The translations under genes were made by a program, and so were the position numbers. The notes below the pieces were generated by a model, which was given only the letters and a program-made list of their open reading frames with translations, did not search any database and was not told where the DNA came from. This document shows positions 43,326-52,793 of a stretch of 64,000 bases of DNA, in pieces (position 1 is the stretch's first letter; every line of letters starts with the position of its first letter). Origin of the DNA: Polaribacter sp. KT25b (GTDB lineage Bacteria > Bacteroidota > Bacteroidia > Flavobacteriales > Flavobacteriaceae); assembly GCF_900105145.1 (NCBI RefSeq), contig NZ_LT629752.1, forward strand, positions 496,001-560,000. The letters run 5' to 3'.

Positions 43326-44637
43326 TAGTTGTTTTTTTCTCGTTGAATAATTCAGTTAAATATGGGTTTAAGAATTTATTAGTTGGGTCTAATTTTCTTC
43401 TTAATAATTTAAAATCATCCCATTTTTCATAAACTTTAGAGAGTTCTGCATCTTTAGCTTTAAAACGTTTGGCCCAATGAGGTTTACCTCCGTGTTTTAA
43501 AAAGATATTCTCAATACTTTTAAAAGCTTCATACGTATCTGCAGTTGCTGCATTTCTAGAAACACAACCCATTGTAACGGTATCTTTTTTATAAGCATAA
43601 CTTAACCAAGATTTGTCTTTATGCACAAAACGAACATCCATAGGAATATGAATAAACGATTTGTTGCTCCATTTATTAATTTCTGATTTTAGTTCTTCAA
43701 AAACCGTAGGAAAAATATCTAAACCAATAGTCCATTCTGCTAACTCTAAAGTAGAACCTCTAGATTTTGTAACGGTTGCTTGGTATAAAGAACCTTTGTG
43801 TTCTTTTGTAGAACTAAAAAAACCTCGGTATAAAAGTTTGTTAGCAATCGCGGTAATCCAAGGGAAAACATGCGAATATTTATACAATATTTTAGAAGCT
43901 GTTCTTCTGTGTTTTAAATATTTAGGGCCTAAATCTTCCTTAATTTCTGTATTTGGATCAATTTTATCGCCAGTAATTACATATCCTTTATCTGTATGTG
44001 GAATCCATAAAATTCTTAGAAAATCATGCTTTTTTAAACGTTCTTTAATTTTTGGTAACCAAATAGCATCACTTTCTGGGCCTTCTTTTATGTGTAAAGT
44101 GTAAATTGGTTCGCATTTAAAAGTAATGGTAGATAAAACTCCTAAAACCCCTAAAGAAACTCTAACGGCATTAATTAAGTCGTCTTTATCAGTTATTTTT
44201 TTTAAAGAACCATCAGCTAAAATAATATTACATTCTGTAATATATTCTGATAACAATTTTCCGCTTGTTCCATGAGTTCCTGTTGCTAAAGCGCCACCAA
44301 TTGTAATCGTATTTATATCTGGTAAACAAGGAATACACCAACCTTTTGCTTCTACAGCTTCTATTAAATCTCCTAAAATAATACCAGATTGAACGGTTAT
44401 TGTTTGTTCTGTATTATTATAAGATAAAATTTTGTTGTAGTCTTTTATATCTACCAAATTTTCAGTACCAGACGCAATATCTGCAGAGGATTGCTTGTTT
44501 CCAAAAATCCTTATTTTTTGTGAATTTTTTACAACTTCTTGTAATTCTTGCTCGGTAGAAATAGTATAAAGAGATTTGTAGTTATAAGTTACGTTCTCGT
44601 TCCAACTTACCCAAACTCCGTTGTTGTTTTGTTTCAT
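43312..44637 (-). CDS. FAD-dependent sugar-1,4-lactone/alditol oxidase
   Basis: 441 residues of the vanillyl-alcohol-oxidase/PCMH fold. FAD-binding part: TISTEQELQEVVKNSQKIRIFGNKQSSA, then NTITIGGALATGTHGTSGKLLSEYI. Substrate domain (ALO type) later, with the signature His-Trp pair in KPHWAKRFKAKDAEL near the C-terminus. Relatives oxidise D-arabinono- or L-gulono-1,4-lactone or alditols such as xylitol; I cannot separate these. No signal peptide, so cytoplasmic. A TACTTTTG promoter is 20 bases upstream. Confidence 0.9.
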   Translation of the reverse strand: MKQNNNGVWVSWNENVTYNYKSLYTISTEQELQEVVKNSQKIRIFGNKQSSADIASGTENLVDIKDYNKILSYNNTEQTITVQSGIILGDLIEAVEAKGWCIPCLPDINTITIGGALATGTHGTSGKLLSEYITECNIILADGSLKKITDKDDLINAVRVSLGVLGVLSTITFKCEPIYTLHIKEGPESDAIWLPKIKERLKKHDFLRILWIPHTDKGYVITGDKIDPNTEIKEDLGPKYLKHRRTASKILYKYSHVFPWITAIANKLLYRGFFSSTKEHKGSLYQATVTKSRGSTLELAEWTIGLDIFPTVFEELKSEINKWSNKSFIHIPMDVRFVHKDKSWLSYAYKKDTVTMGCVSRNAATADTYEAFKSIENIFLKHGGKPHWAKRFKAKDAELSKVYEKWDDFKLLRRKLDPTNKFLNPYLTELFNEKKTTNDFT

Positions 44638-44657
44638 TTATTTTAAAAAATATTAAA

Positions 44658-44665
44658 CAAAAGTA
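44658..44665 (-). promoter_or_regulatory. -7 promoter motif of the lactone oxidase/HAD operon
   Basis: Plus-strand CAAAAGTA reads TACTTTTG on the minus strand, 20 bases upstream of the ATG at 44637. Confidence 0.55.
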
Positions 44666-44739
44666 ATCAATAATCTTTTTTTAGCGTGTATGCTTTAACT
44701 TTATTTTAGAAATTTAATTCAACTTTTAATTAGTTATAA

Positions 44740-45423
44740 TTAATTTATAGGAATTATAATACCAATACCAGTTCTTAAGCCAGACCAACCAGTTTTTACG
44801 CTATTATTAGAGTTATCAATAAGGTGTGTTTCTGTGTTTTCTTTAAATATTAGTTTTCCGCCTAAAACTAGATCAAAACCAAAATTAGCTTTTAAGATTA
44901 AAAATGATAATGGATACTCGTAATTTAATTGAGCACCAACACCTAAATCTATAGAATTTAATTTAACTAAATCTTCTTCTATGTAGTTTTGTATTTCAGA
45001 ATAACTATCTAAACTTAATGAAGAATACATTGAAAAAGCTTTAAGACCAATTCTAAAATCTTTTTTATCAGAAAGATCTATATAATAAATTGCGCCAAAA
45101 GAAATTGCGTTTAAAGCTTCTTCTATTTTAACAATTCCAGAATAATCTGAATAGGATAATTTACCTCCAGTAGCATTGTAGGCTAAAAATAGACTAATGT
45201 TAGATGGAATAATTTCGTAACCTAGTGTAAAACCAATATTTGCAGGAAAATTATCAACAGTTTTTAAAGGAATTGATGATAAATCGCCTTTAAATTCTTC
45301 TTGAAAATCTGACAAGTTAGAGTGAGAAAAGGTGTTATAGTTAGTTTCAAAAAATAATTTTCCTTGTTGCGAGTATATATTTACCGTTAAAATAAGTGCA
45401 ATTATTGTAATTGAATTTTTCAT
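44740..45423 (-). CDS. Outer-membrane beta-barrel protein
   Basis: 227 residues. Signal peptide (KNSITIIALILTVNIYSQ) then amphipathic strands typical of an eight- to ten-strand porin-like barrel (NIGFTLGYEIIPSNISLFLAY, ISFGAIYYIDLSDKKDFRIGL, GVGAQLNYEYPLSFLILKANF). The last strand ends GWSGLRTGIGIIIPIN. It lies one base after the lipoprotein gene stop, on the same strand, so the pair is probably an operon and a surface complex. Function unknown. Confidence 0.8.
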   Translation of the reverse strand: MKNSITIIALILTVNIYSQQGKLFFETNYNTFSHSNLSDFQEEFKGDLSSIPLKTVDNFPANIGFTLGYEIIPSNISLFLAYNATGGKLSYSDYSGIVKIEEALNAISFGAIYYIDLSDKKDFRIGLKAFSMYSSLSLDSYSEIQNYIEEDLVKLNSIDLGVGAQLNYEYPLSFLILKANFGFDLVLGGKLIFKENTETHLIDNSNNSVKTGWSGLRTGIGIIIPIN

Positions 45424-45424
45424 A

Positions 45425-47275
45425 TTAGAAATAGTTTTTTAAGTAAAAACCTCTTGTAGAAATAAGAGTATTGTTAAAATAAAAATAGTCTTGTATGTTT
45501 GCAGTAGAATTATATAAGTTTATCGATTTAATTTCTTGTGTTGCTTCATCAATAATATGTAGTTCTGTATTTATGCTATAATCTTTGGTAAATACTAAAA
45601 ACTTGTTTTGATCTTCTAAGTAATTAAAATATCTTGGATTTAAATTATCAAAAATAGATTGTTTTGTAGCTGTATTAGATTGTGTTTTATATTCGTAAAA
45701 CTCATTGTTATTCGTGTTGAAATAAATTGTGTTTTTTAGAGAGTTTTCTTGAAAGCCAATGATAGAAGAATTATCTGACGTTTCATAAATTTCAGTTACT
45801 ATTTCTCCTTCTATTTTGTAAATTTTATCTAGTAAACTAAAAAACTGTCCATTTAAAGTTATACCAAAATATTCATCTTTCTTTTTTGATAAAAGTAATT
45901 TTTTAGAAGATACATCGTATATTTTTACTGTATTGTAATTGTTTATATTGTCTATAATAATTGTGTTTTCTCTAAACCTTACTAAACTTCCATATTCTCT
46001 AGTAGAGTAATTATTAATGTTATGTTCTGATATTTTAGATAATGAATTACCATCTAAAACCATAGATTTAGAATTTAGATCGAGTATTAAGTTTTGGCTT
46101 TTATCTACTGTTAAATCTCCAAAATAATTTGTTGTGGTTGTAATTGTTGTTGAATTAATAACTTCAAAAGTATCTGAATTAAATTCTATAATTTTTACAG
46201 GATTATTACCAAGATAACCTTGATTATTTTCAATTAATAATGCATACGTTTTATTTGATTGTGGCAAGTAAACAAATTTTCTATAAGAATAAGATTCAGG
46301 AGTTTCAAATTTTTCTCCTCTGTGTGTTTTTAAGTATAAAGTTTTGGAAGAATACCCGTTTTGGGAGTTAAAATTTAAAGAATAACTTTCTTCTACACCA
46401 AAAACAAAAGAAGTAGATAATAATTTTTCACCTCCATTAATATCAAGAGGAAAATAGAGGTTATTAATACCTAAATAAAAATCTATACTACTAATATTGT
46501 TATATAATGCATGTTTAGACCAAGTTATTTTTGTGGAATATTCAGTGATAAAATCAAATTGTAAATTAAAAGTATCTGGTATTGTAATTGAATTTACTTC
46601 TCCATAAACATTGTTGTAATAATTTTCAATAAGCGTTTTGTATTCAATATAAGTTCCAATTGTGTTTGTGTCTAAATAATATCCGTTTTTAATATCTTTT
46701 TTAGATAATATTATACTATTGTATGCGCCATCGGCTTCTATATTTAAATAAGGAGAAATAGAACTTTCTATTTCATTTACTAATTCATAAGAATCAAAAT
46801 TAACTTTTATAGAACCATTAATAAGTTCTACAGAGTTAATGATTAAAGGTTCGGCGTCTTTGTTTACAGTAAAATCAAAGTCTTGTTCAGCAACATAATA
46901 CTCTCCACCAGATAATTCTGCTAAACTACCCGTATTAGATTTTATGGTTAATTCTATTTTTAATGTGTGGTTTCCTTCTGATAAATTTTCAATATCTAAA
47001 AAAAAAGTATCTTTTTCGTTTTGATTTTGAGAAACGAATTCAGCATCTATATAAAAATTAATATAGTATAATGGGTTTTTATCAGAGCTGTAATTATATT
47101 CAATATATTTTGGTTTTGTTATTGTTTCATCTTTAGAAAAATTTGGTAAAACAAAAGAAATAGAAGGGTCAGTTATTTCAATTTCGTTAAAATAGTCTTC
47201 AGAAAAATTATAATCACAAGTAGAAAAAAGAAGAATTGAAGCAAGTAATAATAATCGGGAATAAATTTTTCTCAT
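45425..47275 (-). CDS. Large surface lipoprotein, probable beta-propeller at the C-terminus
   Basis: 616 residues. Lipobox LLLASILLFSTC places the lipidated Cys near residue 20. The N-terminal half has immunoglobulin-like strands (YINFYIDAEFVSQNQNEKD, TLKIELTIKSNTGSLAE). The C-terminal half shows repeating strand patterns with Ser/Asn and Leu (FGDLTVDKSQNLILDLNS, LEDQNKFLVFTKDYSINTELH), which would fit a beta-propeller. No catalytic motif seen. Partnered with the outer-membrane barrel gene that follows. Function unknown. Confidence 0.78.
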   Translation of the reverse strand: MRKIYSRLLLLASILLFSTCDYNFSEDYFNEIEITDPSISFVLPNFSKDETITKPKYIEYNYSSDKNPLYYINFYIDAEFVSQNQNEKDTFFLDIENLSEGNHTLKIELTIKSNTGSLAELSGGEYYVAEQDFDFTVNKDAEPLIINSVELINGSIKVNFDSYELVNEIESSISPYLNIEADGAYNSIILSKKDIKNGYYLDTNTIGTYIEYKTLIENYYNNVYGEVNSITIPDTFNLQFDFITEYSTKITWSKHALYNNISSIDFYLGINNLYFPLDINGGEKLLSTSFVFGVEESYSLNFNSQNGYSSKTLYLKTHRGEKFETPESYSYRKFVYLPQSNKTYALLIENNQGYLGNNPVKIIEFNSDTFEVINSTTITTTTNYFGDLTVDKSQNLILDLNSKSMVLDGNSLSKISEHNINNYSTREYGSLVRFRENTIIIDNINNYNTVKIYDVSSKKLLLSKKKDEYFGITLNGQFFSLLDKIYKIEGEIVTEIYETSDNSSIIGFQENSLKNTIYFNTNNNEFYEYKTQSNTATKQSIFDNLNPRYFNYLEDQNKFLVFTKDYSINTELHIIDEATQEIKSINLYNSTANIQDYFYFNNTLISTRGFYLKNYF

Positions 47276-47430
47276 TAATTTTGTTTATTTTTTTAGATTA
47301 AATTATAAAAGCTTGAGGCTTTATTTTATTTCAACTTCTTTCTTTAAAATATTTTTTTAAGTTTCCACTATATAGTTTATTCTCTTTAAATTTAATTTAA
47401 CATCAATTTTCTGATATAAATTTTCTTTGG

Positions 47431-47438
47431 CAAAGATA
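47431..47438 (-). promoter_or_regulatory. Candidate -7 motif upstream of the lipoprotein/barrel operon
   Basis: Plus-strand CAAAGATA reads TATCTTTG on the minus strand, about 155 bases upstream of the ATG at 47275. It would give a long leader, so another start site may exist. Confidence 0.4.
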
Positions 47439-47460
47439 TATTATTAGAAATAAGTAGAAA

Positions 47461-50400
47461 TTAATTTAATTTATAGGCTATTTGATCTTTGTCTAAAGTT
47501 GCTAATAATTCATTAGAAACATTCACCTTTGTATTTCTACTAGGTAAACTTATTTCAATTTTTTCTTTCGCATCCCAGATAGTAAAGTGTAGATTTTGTT
47601 TACCCGGACTCTTTTTTAGAATGTTTTCTAAATTAGAAATTGCATCAGTAGTAATTTCTTGTAACGAAATTTTAATTGTTACTTTTTTACAGAGTTCATC
47701 CATAATATCGTGCAGCAATTTAAAATCTATAAATTTTAACCTTGGTTCACCGGTAACTCCATCTTTATTTGTCCAACCAGCTTGAACGGTTGTTCTCACA
47801 AATAAAAATGAATTAGGAACAAAAAAGTGTTTAAACCTTAAATATTCTTCACCAAAAACACGAAACTCATAACTATCTCCATAATCTTCTATGGTAAATA
47901 AAGCCCAGCCTTTTCCTGCTTTAGAAACTCTATGTTGTACATCAGTAACAATACCTGCAAAAGACAAATTATTACCTACAAGTTTTTGTAAATCTCCTTT
48001 AAAGTCTTTTAGTGTTGCGTTGCAAAAAATCATTTCATTTTTAAAATCGTCTAAAGGATGTGCAGAAATATAAATTCCGATAACTTCTTTCTCTTGTGAT
48101 AAAAGTTCCATAGTTCCCCAAGTTTCACATTCTGGAATCTCAGGTTCTGGAAACTGTACCGTAGAAGCTTCTCCAAACATAGAAACTTGAGCAGAGTTTT
48201 CATTTTCTTGAAACTTACTTCCAAATTTCATGGCGCGTTCTAAAAAGGTTAAACCCTTTTCATCTGTAGCAAAATATTGCGCTCTATGTGTATCAGTAAA
48301 AGAATCGAAAGCACCTGCTTTTATCAAACTATCAAAAGATTTTTTATTAGCAGCACGTAAATCAACCCGTTTTGCTAAATCAAAAATTGATGTATAATTA
48401 CCATTATTTTTTCTTTCTTCAATAATAGCTCTAACGGCTCCAGCTCCAACACCTTTTACGGCAGCCATTCCAAAACGAACAGCACCTTCTTTATTTACAG
48501 AAAATTTTAAATAAGATTCATTTAAATCTGGTCCTAAAACTTTTAGTCCCATTCGTTTACATTCTTCCATAAAAAATGAAACAGATTTAATGTCGTTCAT
48601 GTTATTAGATAACACAGAAGCCATATATTCTGCTGGATAATGAGCTTTTAAATATGCAGTTTGATACGCAATCCAAGCATAACAAGTAGAATGAGATTTG
48701 TTAAAGGCATAACTTGCAAAGGCTTCCCAATCTTTCCAGATTTTTTCTAATTTTTCTTCATCATGACCATTTGCAGAAGCTTGTTCTACAAATTTTGGTT
48801 TCATTTTATCTAGAACCGCAATTTGTTTTTTACCCATTGCTTTACGTAAAACATCGGCTTCACCTTTTGTGAAATCTGCCAATTTTTGCGATAAAAGCAT
48901 TACTTGCTCTTGGTAAACTGTAATTCCGTATGTTTCTGCCAAATACTCTTCCATGGCAGGTAAATCGTACTCAATATCTTCTGTTCCGTGTTTTCTGTTG
49001 ATAAAACTCGGAATATATTCCATAGGTCCAGGACGATACAATGCATTCATTGCAATTAAATCGGCAAAAACGGTTGGTTTTAAAGAACGCATGTGTTTTT
49101 GCATTCCTGGAGATTCATATTGAAAAACACCAACGGTTTCCCCTCTCTGGAATAATTCATAAGTTTTTATATCATCCAAAGGAAAATTCTCTGGATCTAA
49201 ATCTACATCATGTTTTGCTTTTACAATTTTAACGGTGTCTTTAATTAAAGTCAACGTTTTTAATCCCAAGAAATCCATTTTTAATAAACCAGCAGTTTCT
49301 ACCACAGAGTTATCAAATTGGGTAACATACATGTCGGAATCTTTTGCTAAAGAAACCGGAACATAATTTGTAATATCACCAGGCGTAATAATTACTCCAC
49401 AAGCATGAATTCCGGTATTTCTAACAGAACCTTCTAATATTGTAGCTTTATTAATGGTTTCGGAAACTAAATCTGTACCGAAAGACATGTTTTTTAATTC
49501 TTCTACAAGTACTTTTTCTTCTGCACGTAAGCCATCAACTTTACCTTTACTTTTTGCATCATCTCCAAAAATATTTTTTAGTTTAATTCCCGGAATTAAT
49601 TTGGCAATTCTATCGGCTTCAAAAAGTGGTAAATCTAAAACTCTGGCAGTATCTCTAATAGAAGATTTTGCCGCCATTGTTCCGTAAGTAATAATTTGTG
49701 CTACTTGGTTTGCACCATATTTATCAATTACATAATCCATTACACGTCCACGTCCTTCATCATCAAAATCAATATCAATATCGGGCATTGATACACGTTC
49801 TGGATTTAAGAAACGCTCAAAAAGTAAATCGTATTTAATAGGATCTATATTTGTAATCCAAAGACAATAAGCAACTACAGAACCTGCTGCAGAACCACGA
49901 CCAGGACCCACAGCAACATCCATTCTTCTTGCAGCCCTAATAAAATCTTCTACAATTAAGAAGTAACCAGGATATCCAGTTTTTTCAATAACTTCTAATT
50001 CAAAATCTAATCGTTCTTTTATGGATTCTGTAATTTCTCCGTAACGTTTTTTAGCACCTTCAAAAGTTAAGTGTTTTAGAAAGTTATTCTCTCCACGTTT
50101 TCCATTATCTTTTTCATCTTCCGGATCTTTAAATTCGTCACCAATATTAAAAGCAGGTAATAAAACGTCTCTTGCAAGTGTAAAAATTTCTATTTTATCT
50201 ACAATTTCTTGTATATTACTAATGGCTTCTGGTAAGTCTGCAAAGAGTGTTTTCATTTCGTCTGTAGACTTAAAATAATACTCTTGGTTGGGCAAACCAT
50301 ATCTGTAACCACGTCCTTTACCTATAGGAGTAGATTGTTTTTCTCCGTCTTTTACACATAATAAAATATCATGTGCGTTAGCGTCTTCTTTTTCTAAATA

Positions 50401-51798
50401 AAACGTATTGTTAGTGGCAATAATTTTTACATCATGCTTTTTAGAAAACTTTAATAAAGTTTCATTAACAATATTTTCGTCTTGTTGGTCGTGACGCATC
50501 AACTCAATATAGAAGTCGTCTTTAAATTGTTCTTTCCACCAAATTAAGGCTTCTTCCGCTTGTTTTTCTCCTAAATTTAAAATTTTACTAGGAACTTCTC
50601 CGTACAAATTCCCTGTTAAAACAATAATATCTTCTTTGTATTTTTCTACTAATGCTTTATCAATTCTGGGTACATAATAAAATCCATCTACAAAAGCCGC
50701 AGAAGACATTTTTGCTAAATTGTGATATCCATTTTTATTTTTTGCCAACAAAACAACTTGATACCCATTATCCTTTTGCGATTTATTTTTATGATCTTCA
50801 CAGATGTTAAACTCACAACCAATAATTGGTTTCATAGGAGTTTCTGCAGTTTTATTATGACTTAAAACAGCATTTACAAAATGAAAAGCGCCCATCATGT
50901 TTGCAGTATCTGTCATAGCAACTGCTGGCATATTATCCTTTGCAGCAGCACTTACAATGTTTGCAATTTGCATTGTAGATTGTAAAACAGAATATTGTGT
51001 ATGATTGTGTAAATGCGAAAATTGTACGTCTTTTAATTCTGCTAAACCTTCTGATGTTGATTTGGTTTCTACAGTACCTTTTAATTTTTCTAAACGCTTT
51101 CGAATTTTATCGCTTTCTTGTTTTAGGTTAATGTGCTTTAAACCAATTACTTGTATTGGTTTTGGGTTTGCTTCAGAGAAATTCTTGAAATAATCATCAT
51201 CAACATCTAATTGTTCTTGCGTAAATTCTCTTAAACGAATTAACTCTAAAAAACAACGAGTTGTAGCCTCAACATCGGCGGTTGCGTTGTGGGCTTCACC
51301 AAAACCAACACCAAATAAATGACTGTGTAATTCTGTTAATGTTGGTAGTTTAAATTTACCACCACGTCCACCAGGAATCTGACACATGATAGCCGTTTTT
51401 TCAGTACACGTATCTAAAAGAGGGAGAGAAGTTAGATTATTTTCTACACCTAATCTATGGAATTCGCACCCCATAATATTAATATCAAACTCAACATTTT
51501 GCCCAACAATAAACTTAGTTTTTTTTAAAGCTTCGTTAAAAAGTTGTAAACCTTTATCTAACTCAATTCCTTGTTCTGCTGCTAATTCTGTAGAAATTCC
51601 GTGAATTCTTTCAGCATCGTAAGGAATATTAAAATTGTCCGGTTGTATTAGAAAATCGTTGTGTTCTAACATATTTCCCATTTCATCATGCAATTGCCAT
51701 GCAATCTGTATACATCTAGGCCAGTTGTCTGTATCTGTAATTGGTGCATTCCAACTTTTAGGTAAACCGGTAGTTTCTGTATCAAAAATTAAGTACAT
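47461..51798 (-). CDS. dnaE: DNA polymerase III alpha subunit with fused N-terminal proofreading exonuclease
   Basis: 1445 residues. Residues 1 to about 200 are a DEDDh exonuclease of the epsilon type (LIFDTETTGLPKSW, GQNVEFDINIMGCE, AHNATADVEATTRCF). From about 265 comes a PHP domain (FSHLHNHTQYSVLQSTM, AVAMTDTANM). The polymerase core follows with VGPGRGSAAGSVVAYCL and the catalytic PDIDIDFDDEGRGRV (Asp 673/675/677 set), and YRPGPMEYIPSFI. An HhH-OB tail (NNLSFAGIVTDVQHRVSKAG) closes the protein. It is the replicative polymerase, cytoplasmic. The exonuclease/alpha fusion is seen in other Bacteroidota; E. coli encodes epsilon separately. Confidence 0.96.
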   Translation of the reverse strand: MYLIFDTETTGLPKSWNAPITDTDNWPRCIQIAWQLHDEMGNMLEHNDFLIQPDNFNIPYDAERIHGISTELAAEQGIELDKGLQLFNEALKKTKFIVGQNVEFDINIMGCEFHRLGVENNLTSLPLLDTCTEKTAIMCQIPGGRGGKFKLPTLTELHSHLFGVGFGEAHNATADVEATTRCFLELIRLREFTQEQLDVDDDYFKNFSEANPKPIQVIGLKHINLKQESDKIRKRLEKLKGTVETKSTSEGLAELKDVQFSHLHNHTQYSVLQSTMQIANIVSAAAKDNMPAVAMTDTANMMGAFHFVNAVLSHNKTAETPMKPIIGCEFNICEDHKNKSQKDNGYQVVLLAKNKNGYHNLAKMSSAAFVDGFYYVPRIDKALVEKYKEDIIVLTGNLYGEVPSKILNLGEKQAEEALIWWKEQFKDDFYIELMRHDQQDENIVNETLLKFSKKHDVKIIATNNTFYLEKEDANAHDILLCVKDGEKQSTPIGKGRGYRYGLPNQEYYFKSTDEMKTLFADLPEAISNIQEIVDKIEIFTLARDVLLPAFNIGDEFKDPEDEKDNGKRGENNFLKHLTFEGAKKRYGEITESIKERLDFELEVIEKTGYPGYFLIVEDFIRAARRMDVAVGPGRGSAAGSVVAYCLWITNIDPIKYDLLFERFLNPERVSMPDIDIDFDDEGRGRVMDYVIDKYGANQVAQIITYGTMAAKSSIRDTARVLDLPLFEADRIAKLIPGIKLKNIFGDDAKSKGKVDGLRAEEKVLVEELKNMSFGTDLVSETINKATILEGSVRNTGIHACGVIITPGDITNYVPVSLAKDSDMYVTQFDNSVVETAGLLKMDFLGLKTLTLIKDTVKIVKAKHDVDLDPENFPLDDIKTYELFQRGETVGVFQYESPGMQKHMRSLKPTVFADLIAMNALYRPGPMEYIPSFINRKHGTEDIEYDLPAMEEYLAETYGITVYQEQVMLLSQKLADFTKGEADVLRKAMGKKQIAVLDKMKPKFVEQASANGHDEEKLEKIWKDWEAFASYAFNKSHSTCYAWIAYQTAYLKAHYPAEYMASVLSNNMNDIKSVSFFMEECKRMGLKVLGPDLNESYLKFSVNKEGAVRFGMAAVKGVGAGAVRAIIEERKNNGNYTSIFDLAKRVDLRAANKKSFDSLIKAGAFDSFTDTHRAQYFATDEKGLTFLERAMKFGSKFQENENSAQVSMFGEASTVQFPEPEIPECETWGTMELLSQEKEVIGIYISAHPLDDFKNEMIFCNATLKDFKGDLQKLVGNNLSFAGIVTDVQHRVSKAGKGWALFTIEDYGDSYEFRVFGEEYLRFKHFFVPNSFLFVRTTVQAGWTNKDGVTGEPRLKFIDFKLLHDIMDELCKKVTIKISLQEITTDAISNLENILKKSPGKQNLHFTIWDAKEKIEISLPSRNTKVNVSNELLATLDKDQIAYKLN

Positions 51799-51885
51799 AA
51801 ATGAGTTTTTGGGTAATGAATTTGGAAAGTTAAAAGTACAAAAACAAGCGATTGTAGAGTTGTTAAATCGTTTTGTTTTATTAAC

Positions 51886-51919
51886 ATAAAAAAAGTCAAC
51901 CTATAATTAGGTTGACTTT
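51886..51919 (-). terminator. Terminator of the four-helix-bundle gene
   Basis: Stem AAAGTCAACCTA / TAGGTTGACTTT (12 bp, loop TAAT) with an A run on the plus side, so a T run on the minus strand. It lies between the gene at 51948 and dnaE. Confidence 0.88.
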
Positions 51920-51947
51920 GAGTAAATTAACTATTACAATTATTTAA

Positions 51948-52394
51948 TTATGCTAACTCTTCTTCTACCATTATAATATTAATTGCAGCTTGTATTTTTT
52001 GTTTTTGATGTTCTAACATTTTTCTTGTTGATGGAGCAAAAGCATCTTCTTGTAAAATGTTTTCATATTCTTGATAACTGGCTTTTTCTCCTCTCATAGC
52101 TTCTTCTAAAATTGCTTCTTCATTATTAGCGCTAAATAGAGCTTTTAAAGACATCCAATTTCTATGCATAGATCCTTTTACAGATCCATCATTTTCTGGG
52201 ATTTGCCCATAAGATAATATTTCTGTTCTCAATTCTTTTGCAAATAAGCTTCTTTCTGAAGCTCTATTTTTAAAGAAAATTTTTAATTTTGGACTATCTA
52301 CATTTTCAGCAGAATTTAAGTACCCTTTTTCTGCATCATAATTTTTTTCTAATAGTTCATTTAATTTGTTCGAAATTTTTTCTGTGTACTTCAT
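51948..52394 (-). CDS. PA2169/DUF2383-like four-helix-bundle protein
   Basis: 148 residues, all helical. Family features seen: NELLEKNYDAEKGYLNSAENV, an internal RASERSLFAKELRTEI, AILEEAMRGEKASYQEYENIL and TRKMLEHQKQKIQAAINIIM. The repeated Glu/His/Asp pattern recalls ferritin-like folds, but the metal-binding set is not complete enough to assert iron binding. Usually stress-induced in other bacteria; that is a general statement about relatives. A TACATTTG motif lies 75 bases upstream. Confidence 0.8.
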   Translation of the reverse strand: MKYTEKISNKLNELLEKNYDAEKGYLNSAENVDSPKLKIFFKNRASERSLFAKELRTEILSYGQIPENDGSVKGSMHRNWMSLKALFSANNEEAILEEAMRGEKASYQEYENILQEDAFAPSTRKMLEHQKQKIQAAINIIMVEEELA

Positions 52395-52468
52395 AATATC
52401 ATTTTCATTTTAAATTTCAATAGATTGTTTTAAGATGCGTATTGTTTCACATCTGTTGGTTTATGTTA

Positions 52469-52476
52469 CAAATGTA
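52469..52476 (-). promoter_or_regulatory. -7 promoter motif of the helical-bundle gene
   Basis: Plus-strand CAAATGTA reads TACATTTG on the minus strand, 74 bases upstream of the ATG at 52394. Confidence 0.5.
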
Positions 52477-52716
52477 GAAGATATTTAGACTTATGATTGA
52501 TGCAAAAGATTTGATTCTTAGCTCATATGCTATTTAAATAAAGTTTTAAGAATTGTGTTGATTTGAATATTGTTAGTGGTTTCTATATAAATGCGTTAAG
52601 GATTGAATGGTGTGTTTGAGCTCTTTTTGAGGTACGAAAAAAAGCGAGTAGTGAAAGCCTGTTAAAACGCCCTAAAAAATATTGATAATTAAAGTTTTAG
52701 TTTTAAAAAGGTTTTG

Positions 52717-52724
52717 TACTTTTG
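52717..52724 (+). promoter_or_regulatory. -7 promoter motif of the rpsP operon
   Basis: TACTTTTG, an exact TAnnTTTG, 69 bases upstream of the rpsP ATG. The leader between them is non-coding. Confidence 0.65.
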
Positions 52725-52793
52725 CCCCCACTTACCACGAGATGGTAAAATTTTTAATAATCAAGGTCGCGAACCTTAAAAAATTAACACAAA

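Larger units (their letters stand above)
52395..52793. other. Divergent promoter region between the helical-bundle gene and rpsP
   Basis: About 400 bases without a gene. It holds a minus-strand TACATTTG (52469-52476) for the helical-bundle gene and a plus-strand TACTTTTG (52717-52724) for rpsP. The middle, roughly 52500-52700, shows no RNA structure or coding frame that I can support. The leader from 52725 to 52793 is non-coding and precedes the rpsP ATG. Confidence 0.5.

Noticed and set aside
47489..51889. Several plus-strand frames of 60-98 residues opposite dnaE
   Set aside because: They are antisense to a conserved gene, have no family features and reflect codon bias of the real gene.
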